A model generated the notes under the pieces. That model ran no database searches. It was not told the origin of the DNA and was given only the letters and a program-made list of their open reading frames with translations. A stretch of 61,939 bases of DNA, taken from contig CANQQW010000003.1 in assembly GCA_947626075.1 (NCBI GenBank), positions 1 through 61,939 on the forward strand, read 5' to 3'. Shown here one piece after another: positions 20,710 to 29,012 of this stretch; within the stretch, counting starts at the first letter, position 1; the number at the start of each line of letters is the position of its first letter. A program made the position numbers and the translations under genes. This stretch comes from an uncultured Clostridia bacterium. GTDB lineage: Bacteria; Bacillota; Clostridia; UBA1381.

Positions 20710-21576
20710 TTACCCGCGTTCCCAGCGTCCGCTGATACCGCACGGGAGAACAAGACCGTTTGACTGCATCGTAAGACCAATCTCGTCCGCCGTAATTTTT
20801 CCGCCGTATTTTTTCCCCACAGTCATTGTAAGCACGTTTATAAGCACCTCGGCGCTAAGTCCCGTTGTATACGAGTTTATCAGAAAAAACAGCGGCTTTC
20901 GCGACAGTATTTTCATGCACTCCAACACGAGCGGATACAATTCGTTTTCTATTTTCCATACCTCGCCCGAAGGACCTCTGCCGTATGAGGGCGGGTCCAT
21001 TATAACCGCGTCGTATTCGCGTCCGCGGCGCTGTTCGCGCCGCACGAACTTAACCACATCGTCCACTATATACCTTACGGGCTTATCGCTAAGTCCAGAT
21101 GATACAACGTTTTCTTTCGCCCATGTAACCATACCCTTAGACGCGTCCACATGCACGACCTCCGCGCCCGCCGCGAGCGCAGCGACCGTCGCGCCGCCCG
21201 TGTACGCGAAAAGGTTAAGCACGCGCACGGGTCTGTTTGCAGCGCGTATAAGCTCCGTGAACCAATCCCAGTTTACAGCCTGTTCGGGGAACAGTCCCGT
21301 GTGTTTGAAGCCCATAGGCTTTATATTAAACGTAAGATCGCGATAATTAACAGTCCATCGTTCGGGCAGTTTTTTATTAAGGAACTGCCATTTCCCGCCG
21401 CCCGATTTCGAGCGGTGGTACCACGCGTCCGCCTTGCTCCAGTCCTCGCAGGACTTATCGCTCCATACCGCCTGCGGGTCGGGACGGCGCAGAAGATATT
21501 TGCCCCAGTATTCGATTTTTTCTCCGTCCGCGCTGTCGATAAGACGGTAATCTCTCCATTTGTCCGCGCTCCACAT
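20710..21576 (-). CDS. Class I SAM-dependent methyltransferase (RlmI/RlmK-like)
   Basis: 288 residues. The SAM-binding motif is VLNLFAYTGGATVAALAAGA and the catalytic-type motif is VIMDPPSYGRGPSGE. These place it among the RlmI/RlmKL-like methyltransferases that modify rRNA bases. It lacks the N-terminal PUA domain of full-length RlmI, so the substrate is uncertain. The start follows AGGAG. It is the first gene of the minus-strand run that continues into ecfA1. Confidence 0.85.
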   Translation of the reverse strand: MWSADKWRDYRLIDSADGEKIEYWGKYLLRRPDPQAVWSDKSCEDWSKADAWYHRSKSGGGKWQFLNKKLPERWTVNYRDLTFNIKPMGFKHTGLFPEQAVNWDWFTELIRAANRPVRVLNLFAYTGGATVAALAAGAEVVHVDASKGMVTWAKENVVSSGLSDKPVRYIVDDVVKFVRREQRRGREYDAVIMDPPSYGRGPSGEVWKIENELYPLVLECMKILSRKPLFFLINSYTTGLSAEVLINVLTMTVGKKYGGKITADEIGLTMQSNGLVLPCGISGRWERG

Positions 21577-21611
21577 AATTTTTCTCCTGTCTGTAGGTTA
21601 TAGATATGGAT

Positions 21612-21641
21612 ATTTTATCATTTTTCACCGTAAGCCGTCAA
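21612..21641 (-). promoter_or_regulatory. Promoter of the methyltransferase-ecf-truA-ilvD operon
   Basis: On the minus strand TTGACG (21641-21636), an 18-base spacer and TAAAAT (21617-21612), about 36 bases ahead of the methyltransferase ATG. It lies downstream of two tandem terminators, so the operon has its own start. Confidence 0.65.
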
Positions 21642-21660
21642 TACAAAAAAAAGAATTTAC

Positions 21661-21687
21661 ATTAAAAAAGACCGCATAGCGGTCTTT
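21661..21687 (-). terminator. Second terminator of the 21.7-21.9 kb transcript
   Basis: AAAGACCGC (21667-21675) and GCGGTCTTT (21679-21687) form a 9-bp stem. The T-run (six T) is on the minus strand, so it stops leftward transcription coming from the ncRNA candidate. Confidence 0.8.
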
Positions 21688-21716
21688 AGCCGGATTGTGT
21701 ATAGTATGGCGGGCGC

Positions 21717-21907
21717 AAAAAAACGCGCTGCGCCGATGGAGCAGCGCGAAAAATACGCCGCTCCTGATTTATTGACCATATAAATCCGAAACAAATATTT
21801 TCATACAACAAACGTATTCAAATAAGCGCGTATTTTTGTACAAATAAAAAACACGTTTGCTATTATATGAAAATAATTTCATTTTATTCGGAATATATGG
21901 TCATTTT
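21717..21907 (-). ncRNA. Candidate structured non-coding RNA (~190 nt, rod-like)
   Basis: Leftward transcript predicted from TTGACA (21938-21933), an 18-base spacer and TATATT (21914-21909), to a terminator with stem CGCGCTGC/GCAGCGCG (21724-21731, 21741-21748) and seven T. No reading frame is evident. The first ~131 nt fold on themselves: TGACCATATA (21903 side) pairs with TATATGGTCA (21773 side). Inside, CCGAA/TTCGG, TATTTTCATA/TATGAAAATA and CAAACGT/ACGTTTG pair in order. The shape, with 5' and 3' ends closing a long interrupted rod and a length near 190, is reminiscent of 6S RNA. I cannot confirm that from primary sequence. Confidence 0.55.
21724..21764 (-). terminator. Terminator with overlapping alternative hairpin
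   Basis: CGCGCTGC and GCAGCGCG form an 8-bp stem followed by TTTTTTT on the minus strand. The 5' half can instead pair in GGAGCGGCG...CGCGCTGCTCC (21764-21738). The two hairpins exclude each other, as in terminator/antiterminator pairs, although no gene is directly controlled downstream. Confidence 0.7.
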
Positions 21908-21956
21908 TAATATACCATATTTGCTTATAATTTGTCAACTTAATTAAAAATAGCTA

Positions 21957-21985
21957 TTCACAAGACGTTGTTTTTGTGGTAAAAT
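21957..21985 (+). promoter_or_regulatory. Probable tyrA promoter
   Basis: TTCACA (21957-21962), a 17-base spacer and TAAAAT (21980-21985), about 30 bases ahead of tyrA. It is divergent from the ncRNA promoter. Confidence 0.6.
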
Positions 21986-22015
21986 AGAAAAAAATAACGG
22001 AGTGATAGAATAATT

Positions 22016-22861
22016 ATGAGGATTGCAATAATAGGTTTGGGTCTTATAGGCGGCTCAATTGCGCGGCGTTTACGCGGTTTTCGCGGATGCAGCGTAGCCG
22101 CGTATAACAGAACGGAGGAGGTTTTGCGTCTTGCGAAGCAGGACGGAGCAATAGACGAGGGCTTTTCCGACCCCGGCGACGCTATGGACGGGGCGGATTT
22201 AATAATACTTTGCCTGTATCCGAGGTTAAACGTTGATATGGTAAAGAATAATCTTTCGCGCATAAAAAAAGGCGCGGTTATAACGGATGTGTCGGGTGTA
22301 AAAACTTTCATGGTAGACGAGCTTTCAAAAATACTTCCCGACACGGTTGATTTTGTCGGCGCGCACCCGATGGCGGGGCGCGAGGTCGGCGGCTATAAAT
22401 CCTCGACCGATACGCTGTTTGAAAACGCGTCTTTCCTTATTACGCCGACGAAGAACAACAATCCCGAAAGCGTCGCGCTGGTGCGCGAAATGGCTGAATA
22501 TATCGGCTGTAAGCATATAGTAACAACCACGCCCGAGGAGCATGACGAAATAATAGCGTACACGTCGCAGCTTATGCACGTCGTCGCGGTCGCGCTGTGT
22601 GACAATCCGATAATAGAAAAGTCAAGGTTTTTCAGCGCGGGCAGTCTGCGCGACTGTACGCGCGTCGCGAAGATAAACGAGGTAATGTGGAGCGAGCTGT
22701 TTGTGGAAAACAAGGGCGCGCTTGTAAAGCGTATACGCGAAATGGAAGCAAGCCTTGAAAAAATGGCTGTCGCAGTCGAAAACGAGGATAGGAACGAGCT
22801 TGAAAATATCATGCGCCACGCCTGCGCACAGAAGATAAAATGGCTGGAAGAAAAAGAATAA
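22016..22861 (+). CDS. tyrA: Prephenate dehydrogenase
   Basis: A 281-residue NAD(P)-dependent prephenate dehydrogenase of tyrosine synthesis. The Rossmann motif GLGLIGGS is at residues 7-14. HPMAGREVGGY is the conserved prephenate-binding segment. The catalytic His lies in SQLMHVVAVAL. The C-terminal helical dimerisation domain is complete and no ACT domain is appended. The start follows GGAGTG. No other shikimate genes are nearby. Downstream, repeats separate it from queF. Confidence 0.93.
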   Translation: MRIAIIGLGLIGGSIARRLRGFRGCSVAAYNRTEEVLRLAKQDGAIDEGFSDPGDAMDGADLIILCLYPRLNVDMVKNNLSRIKKGAVITDVSGVKTFMVDELSKILPDTVDFVGAHPMAGREVGGYKSSTDTLFENASFLITPTKNNNPESVALVREMAEYIGCKHIVTTTPEEHDEIIAYTSQLMHVVAVALCDNPIIEKSRFFSAGSLRDCTRVAKINEVMWSELFVENKGALVKRIREMEASLEKMAVAVENEDRNELENIMRHACAQKIKWLEEKE

Positions 22862-23043
22862 GGGGAGTGAGCCTCCCTTTGACAAAGGGACCTTTCATGC
22901 GGTCGCCCGCAAGGGACGACCCTACACCCGTTTTTATAAATTACACATCGTAGGGGCGACCCTCGCGGTCGCCCGTCCACGACAGCCCAACATCAACAAT
23001 ATCCGTAGGGGCGGTCATTGGCCGCCCGCAAAAATACCAACAC
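22862..23043. repeat. Intergenic repeat region between tyrA and queF
   Basis: Contains a degenerate CCTCCCTTTGACAAAGGG inverted repeat (22871-22888). A degenerate GGTCG...CGACC palindrome follows near 22902-22922. Two clean palindromic units come next: type A (CGTAGGGGCGACC...GGTCGCCCG, 22949-22975) and type B (CGTAGGGGCGGTC...GGCCGCCCG, 23004-23028). No preQ1 riboswitch pattern was recognised although the queuosine operon follows. Confidence 0.85.
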
Positions 23044-23058
23044 AAAGGAGCAGATACC

Positions 23059-23541
23059 ATGCCGAGAACAAAATCGGAAACTGAGGGTCTTACCCTTTTG
23101 GGAAGCAAAAAAACAGAATACCGAGACGACTACGCGCTGGAGGTACTGGAGACGTTTATTAACAAGCACCCCGAAAACGACTACATGGTGACATTCAACT
23201 GTCCCGAATTTACGTCTCTATGCCCGATAACGGGTCAGCCGGACTTTGCGCGTATTATAATAAACTATATTCCGAATGAAAAAATGGTCGAGTCGAAATC
23301 GTTGAAGCTGTACCTTTTTAGCTTCCGTAACCGCGGCGACTTCCACGAGGACTGCGTGAATATTATAATGAAAGACCTTGTAAAGCTGATGCAGCCGAAA
23401 TACCTCGAGGTCAAGGGCATATTCACGCCGCGCGGCGGAATATCCATTTACCCGTTCGCGAACTACGGCGAAAAAGACACAAAATACGAAAAAATCGCGG
23501 AGGAAAGACTTTTCGACAGCTTAAAGGAGAATATGAGATGA
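23059..23541 (+). CDS. queF: NADPH-dependent 7-cyano-7-deazaguanine reductase QueF
   Basis: 160 residues, the short unimodular QueF type. It reduces the nitrile of preQ0 to the amine of preQ1, the precursor of queuosine in tRNA. The nucleophilic Cys lies in [14 protein letters not shown] and the NADPH-binding QueF motif is [14 protein letters not shown]. The start follows AGGAG. It is first of five overlapping genes (queF-queC-queD-queE-folE); its TGA overlaps the queC ATG. Confidence 0.96.
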   Translation: MPRTKSETEGLTLLGSKKTEYRDDYALEVLETFINKHPENDYMVTFNCPEFTSLCPITGQPDFARIIINYIPNEKMVESKSLKLYLFSFRNRGDFHEDCVNIIMKDLVKLMQPKYLEVKGIFTPRGGISIYPFANYGEKDTKYEKIAEERLFDSLKENMR

Positions 23542-24209
23542 TAAAAGGAAAAAAGGCTATAGTGGTTTTGTCGGGCGGTCAGGACAGCACGACGTGTCTG
23601 TTTTGGGCAATAGACAAATTCGGTAAGGAAAACGTGTCGGCTGTCGGTTTTGATTACGGTCAGCGTCACAAGCTCGAACTCGAGTGTGCGGCGGAAATCT
23701 GCGCGGACGCGGGTATTATGTATGAGGTAATTCCCACGCCAATCATAAATCAGCTCAGCGCAAACTCACTCACGCGCGAGGATATACCTGTCGAAGAAAC
23801 GAAGCCCGAGGGCGCGCCACCCAACACCTTTGTCGAGGGACGAAACCTCTTGTTTTTAAGCTATGCCGCGATTTACGCGAAAACGCACGGTGCGACCGAA
23901 ATCGTCACAGGCGTGTGCGAGACGGATTTTTCAGGCTACCCCGACTGTAGGGATATTTTTGTAAAGTCGTTAAACGTCACGCTAAATCTCGCTATGGACT
24001 ATAATTTTGTAATACACACGCCGCTCATGTGGATAGACAAGGCGGCGACGTGGAAAATGGCTGACGATTTGGGTGTGCTGGATATTGTGTATAATAAGAC
24101 GCTCACGTGCTATAACGGCGTTAAGGGCATGGGCTGCGGTCATTGCCCCGCGTGTACGCTCCGTCGGCGCGGTTACGAAAAATTTTTGGAGATGAAAAAT
24201 CATGTATGA
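23538..24209 (+). CDS. queC: 7-cyano-7-deazaguanine synthase QueC
   Basis: A 223-residue ATP-dependent enzyme that converts 7-carboxy-7-deazaguanine to preQ0 with ammonia. The PP-loop is [10 protein letters not shown] (residues ~10-19). The zinc-binding cysteines are in the tail: [21 protein letters not shown]. It overlaps queF by 4 bases and queD by 8, so expression is tightly coupled. Confidence 0.97.
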   Translation: MIKGKKAIVVLSGGQDSTTCLFWAIDKFGKENVSAVGFDYGQRHKLELECAAEICADAGIMYEVIPTPIINQLSANSLTREDIPVEETKPEGAPPNTFVEGRNLLFLSYAAIYAKTHGATEIVTGVCETDFSGYPDCRDIFVKSLNVTLNLAMDYNFVIHTPLMWIDKAATWKMADDLGVLDIVYNKTLTCYNGVKGMGCGHCPACTLRRRGYEKFLEMKNHV

Positions 24210-24558
24210 GGTAAAAAAACGTTTGGAAATAAGCGCGGCGCATTATTTAAATTTGAGTTATAAATCAAAGTGCGAAAATCTGCACGGTCACAACTGGATT
24301 GTGGATATATATCTCAGAAGCGAAACTCTTAACGAAAACGGAATGATAATGGATTTTACACACATAAATAAAAAAATAAAGGATAAATTTGACCATAAAG
24401 TTATAAATGACGTTGTAAATTTCAATCCGACAGCCGAAAATATGGCGAAATACATTTGCGACGAACTCACGCCGTACTGTTACCGTGTGGACGTAAAGGA
24501 AAGCGAAAACAATACGGCGGTATATTACAAATCCGAATCGAAAGTGGTGCTGTCATGA
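24202..24558 (+). CDS. queD: 6-carboxytetrahydropterin synthase QueD
   Basis: A 118-residue member of the PTPS family. It turns dihydroneopterin triphosphate into 6-carboxy-tetrahydropterin. The zinc histidines appear in SAAHYLN and LHGHNWIVD, with catalytic Cys in KCENLHGHN and the C-terminal Glu in [11 protein letters not shown]. It overlaps queE by 3 bases (ATGA). Confidence 0.96.
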   Translation: MYEVKKRLEISAAHYLNLSYKSKCENLHGHNWIVDIYLRSETLNENGMIMDFTHINKKIKDKFDHKVINDVVNFNPTAENMAKYICDELTPYCYRVDVKESENNTAVYYKSESKVVLS

Positions 24559-25223
24559 AAGTAGTTGAAATTTTTAACAGCATCGAAGGCGAAGGCATAC
24601 GCGCCGGTCAGCCGGCGACTTTTATACGTCTCGCGGGCTGTAATCTGCGCTGTTCTTACTGCGATACCGCTTACGCGCTTTTCGGTGAGGACGAGCCTTG
24701 CGTGTATGAGGAAATGACAATAAACGAAATTATTTCAAAAGTAAATATGAAATATAAGCGCGTCACGCTTACGGGAGGCGAGCCTCTTATACATAAAGAC
24801 TGCCGCGCTCTTATAGAAAAGCTTATTGAAAAAGGCTGTGAAGTAAACATTGAAACAAACGGCGCCGCCGACATTACCGACATACCGCGCCGAGGCGGAT
24901 TGTTTTTCACAATAGATTACAAACTCTCGTCAAGCGGTATGACCGATAAAATGATATGGAATAATTTTCTTAACCTAAAACCGCACGATGTCGTTAAACT
25001 CGTCGTGGGCAGCGACGAGGATATGGCTCAAACCGTGGAAATCGTAAAAAAACTGAAAGCAATATATGATGTAATGCCTCATATATTTATCGGAACGGTA
25101 TACGGTATGTATGACGCTAAAAAAGCGGTTAATGAAATTCTTTCCGAAGAAATTCTTTCCGACGCGCGTTTTCAGGTACAACTCCATAAAATAATTTGGA
25201 ATCCGCTCGAAAGGGGTGTATAA
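24555..25223 (+). CDS. queE: 7-carboxy-7-deazaguanine synthase QueE
   Basis: A 222-residue radical SAM enzyme that rearranges 6-carboxy-tetrahydropterin into the 7-deazaguanine ring. The cluster-binding CNLRCSYCD (CxxxCxxC) is at about residue 31. [10 protein letters not shown] and [11 protein letters not shown] are the usual SAM-binding parts. The ATG at 24555, overlapping the queD TGA, is chosen because FNSIEGEG is the family N-terminus; an upstream in-frame start would lie inside queD. Confidence 0.95.
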   Translation: MKVVEIFNSIEGEGIRAGQPATFIRLAGCNLRCSYCDTAYALFGEDEPCVYEEMTINEIISKVNMKYKRVTLTGGEPLIHKDCRALIEKLIEKGCEVNIETNGAADITDIPRRGGLFFTIDYKLSSSGMTDKMIWNNFLNLKPHDVVKLVVGSDEDMAQTVEIVKKLKAIYDVMPHIFIGTVYGMYDAKKAVNEILSEEILSDARFQVQLHKIIWNPLERGV

Positions 25224-25224
25224 T

Positions 25225-25803
25225 GTGAAAAAAGAGTTCGACCATGAGAAAATAGAAAAAGCGGTAAAAATGCTCATAGAAGCGATAGGCGACGACCCAA
25301 ACAGAGAGGGACTTATTGAAACACCTGCAAGAGTGGCGCGTATGTATGACGAAGTTTTTGAAGGTATGCGTTACACAAATGACGAAATAGCGGATATGTT
25401 CAACAAATGCTTTGAGGACGTAAATTCAAATGATCTTGTACTTGTAAAGGACATTGAGGTATTTTCATACTGCGAGCACCATCTCGCGCTTATGTACAAT
25501 ATGAAATGTCATGTCGGATATATCCCGAACGGTAAGGTAATAGGTCTTTCAAAAATAGCGCGTATATGCGATATGGTTTCCAAACGCCTTCAATTACAGG
25601 AAAAAATGTGCGCCGACATCGCATACATTATGCAGAATATATGCAATACAAAAGACGTAATAGTAATTATCGAGGGTGAACACAGCTGCATGACCGCGCG
25701 CGGAATAAAAACACACAATGCGAAAACGCGTACCGCCGCGGTGAGAGGTTTGTTTGACACCGATTACGAACTTAGAAACGAAGTTTATAATTTATTGAAA
25801 TAA
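25225..25803 (+). CDS. folE: GTP cyclohydrolase I
   Basis: About 192 residues. It converts GTP to 7,8-dihydroneopterin triphosphate, the first step shared by folate and queuosine. Zinc ligands sit in [10 protein letters not shown] and [15 protein letters not shown] at 25225 with AAGGGGTG 7 bases upstream is preferred; a GTG at 25216 overlaps that RBS. As last gene of the que operon it completes the GTP-to-preQ1 route. No folate genes are adjacent, so its main role here is probably queuosine supply. Confidence 0.95.
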   Translation: MKKEFDHEKIEKAVKMLIEAIGDDPNREGLIETPARVARMYDEVFEGMRYTNDEIADMFNKCFEDVNSNDLVLVKDIEVFSYCEHHLALMYNMKCHVGYIPNGKVIGLSKIARICDMVSKRLQLQEKMCADIAYIMQNICNTKDVIVIIEGEHSCMTARGIKTHNAKTRTAAVRGLFDTDYELRNEVYNLLK

Positions 25804-25819
25804 AATATCATAAAAATCC

Positions 25820-25857
25820 AACGAAGTCAAAGATTTTTTTAAATCTTTGACTTCGTT
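25820..25857. terminator. 17-bp hairpin between folE and the helicase loader gene
   Basis: AACGAAGTCAAAGATTT (25820-25836) pairs perfectly with AAATCTTTGACTTCGTT (25841-25857) across TTTT. It is placed between two convergent genes. No long T-run follows on either side, so it may be a transcript-end stabiliser as well as a terminator. Confidence 0.75.
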
Positions 25858-25859
25858 AA

Positions 25860-26855
25860 TTAATTTAAACCGGCGTTTTTTCTAAATTTTTGTAAGCGTA
25901 TATCCTCGCCGTAAAACCTGTACATCATAAAATTCTCGTAAAGTCTCGATGTGAACCGCATACTGTAAAGCTTTGTAATTTCGCTTATTTCAAGATTTGT
26001 ACTTATAATAATTTTCTTTCCGTTTGTCGTTCTTTCATTTACAACGTCAAAAAGAAACGAATAATTTTTTTTATCCTGAATTTCCGTACCTAAATCGTCT
26101 ATTATAAGAAGATCCGTATTGTAAATATTATCTATAAGCGTTCTATCGGTATTTCTTCCGAATTTATAATCTTCGTAAACTGAAAACATTTTCGCGGCTC
26201 TCAGATAAATGACGGTTTTACCCATATCCATAATTTCCTTTGCCACCGCTCCCGAAAGAAATGTCTTACCAAGTCCCGTCGGACCGTAAAATACCATTCC
26301 TTTGGTTTCCGTATCAAAATTTTCACAGAAATTTTTACAGTTACGATAAATCTTAACCATATTTTCATAAGGTGAAATTAAACCATCCTGCGATTTTTTT
26401 GAATAGTATTCAAATGAAAATGTGTCAAAATTTTGACTTTTAATAATATCAGCCATATTTGACATAGAGTATGCTTCGTTAATAAGTTTTTGTTCAAAAC
26501 ATTTACATCTTTTCCCGTCAGGCTCGTAGCCGGTATCATGACATATATCACAAACATACTCGTACTTATCATAATCGAACGGAATATTGTTTTCGGTCAG
26601 TATTTTTTGTTTTTCATCGTTAAGTCTTTTTAAGTTTTCTTTAAAATCACCGTTATACTCGTCCTTTTTTTCGGGATTTTTAAGAATATTATTTACGTTA
26701 TCGAGACCGCGGCGAAAAATTTCCTTGTCTATTTCTTCAATTCTCGGAAATTTTCCGTTAATTTCATCAATACGCTTTTTTCTTTTATTTGCCGCTTCAA
26801 TACGCATTTCCTCGTATTCTCCCATAATCTTATTTACGGTCATTTCATCAGCCAT
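25860..26855 (-). CDS. DnaI/DnaC-like helicase loader ATPase
   Basis: About 331 residues. A zinc-binding segment CDICHDTGYEPDGKRCKCF (near 109-127) is followed by an AAA+ domain with Walker A GPTGLGKT and Walker B LLIIDDLGTE. The family loads the replicative helicase; the zinc cluster plus AAA+ layout matches Firmicutes DnaI. An ATG at 26855 with GGAGGTG 8 bases upstream is preferred over a GTG three codons earlier. It overlaps the hemZ end by 8 bases. The dnaD-like gene is 23 kb away rather than adjacent. Confidence 0.88.
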   Translation of the reverse strand: MADEMTVNKIMGEYEEMRIEAANKRKKRIDEINGKFPRIEEIDKEIFRRGLDNVNNILKNPEKKDEYNGDFKENLKRLNDEKQKILTENNIPFDYDKYEYVCDICHDTGYEPDGKRCKCFEQKLINEAYSMSNMADIIKSQNFDTFSFEYYSKKSQDGLISPYENMVKIYRNCKNFCENFDTETKGMVFYGPTGLGKTFLSGAVAKEIMDMGKTVIYLRAAKMFSVYEDYKFGRNTDRTLIDNIYNTDLLIIDDLGTEIQDKKNYSFLFDVVNERTTNGKKIIISTNLEISEITKLYSMRFTSRLYENFMMYRFYGEDIRLQKFRKNAGLN

Positions 26856-28299
26856 TTTTTTCACCTCCGAGTATTTTTACTGTTTCGTCTTTCTTTTCAA
26901 GAATTTCATCAAATCTTTTTATATATTCAACAGGGTCTTTAAAATTAAAAATTCTCTCTATTCTGTCGCCCATTACAAGCTTTGTGCTTCCGCCGCCGCC
27001 AAGCGCTATAATGGTTTGTTTTTCCTCCATAATATTTATGTTGTAAGCGCTCATAAATCCGTCTTTCGAGTAGCCCACGTTTTCGAGATTACCCGAAATA
27101 TTTTTCTGACGGTACATATAATACGGTTTTCGCCCCGTTTCTTTCATTCTCTTTTGAGTGTATGAAAGCATTTCATTCATATACTTTGCTTTGGTAAGCT
27201 CCATATCTGTAAATCTCAGTGACGCCGCGCGTTTTACAGCCATAGAATGTACCGTTATATTTTCCGGGTCAAGCTTTATTACCTCGTCAAGACTGTGCTT
27301 AAACATATCAACGGTTTCATCGGGAAGTCCGGCTATTAAATCCATATTTATATTATCAAATCCTACTTTACGAGCTTCCTTAAAGCAATTTCTTACCATA
27401 TCGGGAGTATGTTTTCTTCCTACTTTTTTAAGGGTAACCTCATTCATGGTCTGCGGATTTATACTTATTCTGTTTACGCCTCCCTTTTTAGCGGCAATAA
27501 GCTTGTCCTTGTCTATAGTATCAGGTCTGCCCGCCTCAAGAGTAAATTCCTTTATTCTATCAAAATCAAAATTTTTCTTAAGACGTTCAAATATTGCTGT
27601 AAGCTGAGCGGCTGAAAGAGTTGTCGGAGTACCACCGCCAATATATATATTTTCAACGTACAATCCAATTTTCTTTACTGTTTCCGCAGTTTTATCAATT
27701 TCCAAAAGCAGCTTTTCAACAAATTCATCCATATACTTTCCGCTTACTCTTATATCCGTCGATACAAATGAGCAGTAAAGACAACGCGTTGGACAAAAAG
27801 GTATTCCTATATACACGCTTATGCTGTTTTTTCCTATTTCTTTAAGAAGTTTTATTTCATTTTCAGCCACTTCTATGGCAAGATTTATTTTTTCATCCGA
27901 TACTTCATAAACATCTTTAAGTATTTTTCTTACTTCATCGCGGTTATATCCTTCTTCCGAAAGAGAACGCACAATTTTTGCCGGACGTATACCGCACATT
28001 ACTCCCCACGGCAGATTTACATTTTTTATTTTTTCCGCCGCGTGACAAAAAGACTTCGTGCATGAAGCCGTAAATATCTTTTTTATAAGCTGCTTTTTCT
28101 TATTTTCCGTATCAAATTTATAATAATAATCGTCAAAATATATGTCCGTACCATATATTATTTCAGTATATACATTTACCGTTTTATTTTTATATTCAAA
28201 ATTGGAGTATACAATTACGTCCTCTTTTTCTCCGAAAAAAAGCTTATAAAAAAGCTTCATTTCGTAATCACATTCATAACCGTTCTGAACAATAAGCAT
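26848..28299 (-). CDS. hemZ: Coproporphyrinogen III dehydrogenase HemZ
   Basis: A 483-residue HemN/HemZ-type radical SAM protein. The cluster motif CPTRCLYCSF (CxxxCxxC) is near residue 170. It is preceded by a HemZ-specific N-terminal region (~150 residues) containing LPWGVMCGIRPAKI. IYIGGGTPTTLS and MDLIAGLPDET are further radical SAM landmarks. The established role is oxygen-independent oxidation of coproporphyrinogen III; some relatives do other porphyrin chemistry and no other heme genes are nearby. It follows the MBL gene by 4 bases. Confidence 0.9.
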   Translation of the reverse strand: MLIVQNGYECDYEMKLFYKLFFGEKEDVIVYSNFEYKNKTVNVYTEIIYGTDIYFDDYYYKFDTENKKKQLIKKIFTASCTKSFCHAAEKIKNVNLPWGVMCGIRPAKIVRSLSEEGYNRDEVRKILKDVYEVSDEKINLAIEVAENEIKLLKEIGKNSISVYIGIPFCPTRCLYCSFVSTDIRVSGKYMDEFVEKLLLEIDKTAETVKKIGLYVENIYIGGGTPTTLSAAQLTAIFERLKKNFDFDRIKEFTLEAGRPDTIDKDKLIAAKKGGVNRISINPQTMNEVTLKKVGRKHTPDMVRNCFKEARKVGFDNINMDLIAGLPDETVDMFKHSLDEVIKLDPENITVHSMAVKRAASLRFTDMELTKAKYMNEMLSYTQKRMKETGRKPYYMYRQKNISGNLENVGYSKDGFMSAYNINIMEEKQTIIALGGGGSTKLVMGDRIERIFNFKDPVEYIKRFDEILEKKDETVKILGGEKNG

Positions 28300-28303
28300 A
28301 TTA

Positions 28304-28933
28304 TCAGCCCTTTACGAACATATTAAATTTTTTTTCATATCCTATTGTGGTCTGTTCTCCATGTCCGGGAAATACCGTTATATTTTCATCGAGCGTATAC
28401 AATTTATTTTTTATTGAATCTGCCAGCTTTTCTCCGTTTCCTGTGGGGAGGTCGCTTCTTCCTATACTTCTCAAAAATAACGTATCCCCGGAAAACAGCT
28501 TTTCATTATTAAATAAATAACAAACTCCGCCGTTTGTATGACCCGGTGTATAAATACATTTTATATTCATACCGTCTATATTTAACTCTTCACCGTCGGA
28601 TAATATAATTTCACTTTTTTTCGCGCAAATAGTGATTCCAATTCCCGAAACCGAATGATTAATATCGGGATTTCCTATATTGTTACTGCAATTTTCACTG
28701 CTTACAAGCTTAGCTCCCGTTTTTTCGCGAAGCTGTTCAAGATATTCTATATGGTCGTAATGACAATGCGTTATTAGAATATACTTAATATTTATACCGT
28801 CGTCAGAAGCCGATTTTAAAATACCGCTGTCCCTATATCCCGGATCTATAACAACTCCGTTTTTTGTATTCTCGTCATATACTATATATGTATTTTCATT
28901 GCTGTAAAAATTATTTAAAGTTTTTATCTTCAT
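28304..28933 (-). CDS. MBL-fold metallo-hydrolase
   Basis: A 209-residue metallo-beta-lactamase-fold protein, similar to the glyoxalase II group. The metal ligands are THCHYDHIEYL, YTPGHTNGGVCY, FSGDTLF and PGHGEQT. The substrate is not determinable; thioester hydrolysis is likely by family. Its RBS (GGAGG) is unusually far (about 13-14 bases) from the ATG at 28933. It is the first gene of a unit with hemZ and the helicase loader. Confidence 0.88.
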   Translation of the reverse strand: MKIKTLNNFYSNENTYIVYDENTKNGVVIDPGYRDSGILKSASDDGINIKYILITHCHYDHIEYLEQLREKTGAKLVSSENCSNNIGNPDINHSVSGIGITICAKKSEIILSDGEELNIDGMNIKCIYTPGHTNGGVCYLFNNEKLFSGDTLFLRSIGRSDLPTGNGEKLADSIKNKLYTLDENITVFPGHGEQTTIGYEKKFNMFVKG

Positions 28934-29012
28934 ATCAATCTCAGTTTTACCTCCATACTAACATATAAACGTTAACTTAAAAAAGTGTAAGACACGCCGA
29001 TTATTTTTAGCT

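Noticed and set aside
21773-21903. Insertion-sequence remnant or MITE (131-bp imperfect inverted repeat)
   Set aside because: Not excluded, but the matching promoter and terminator at both ends and the lack of a flanking target duplication favour an RNA gene. A copy-number search would decide.
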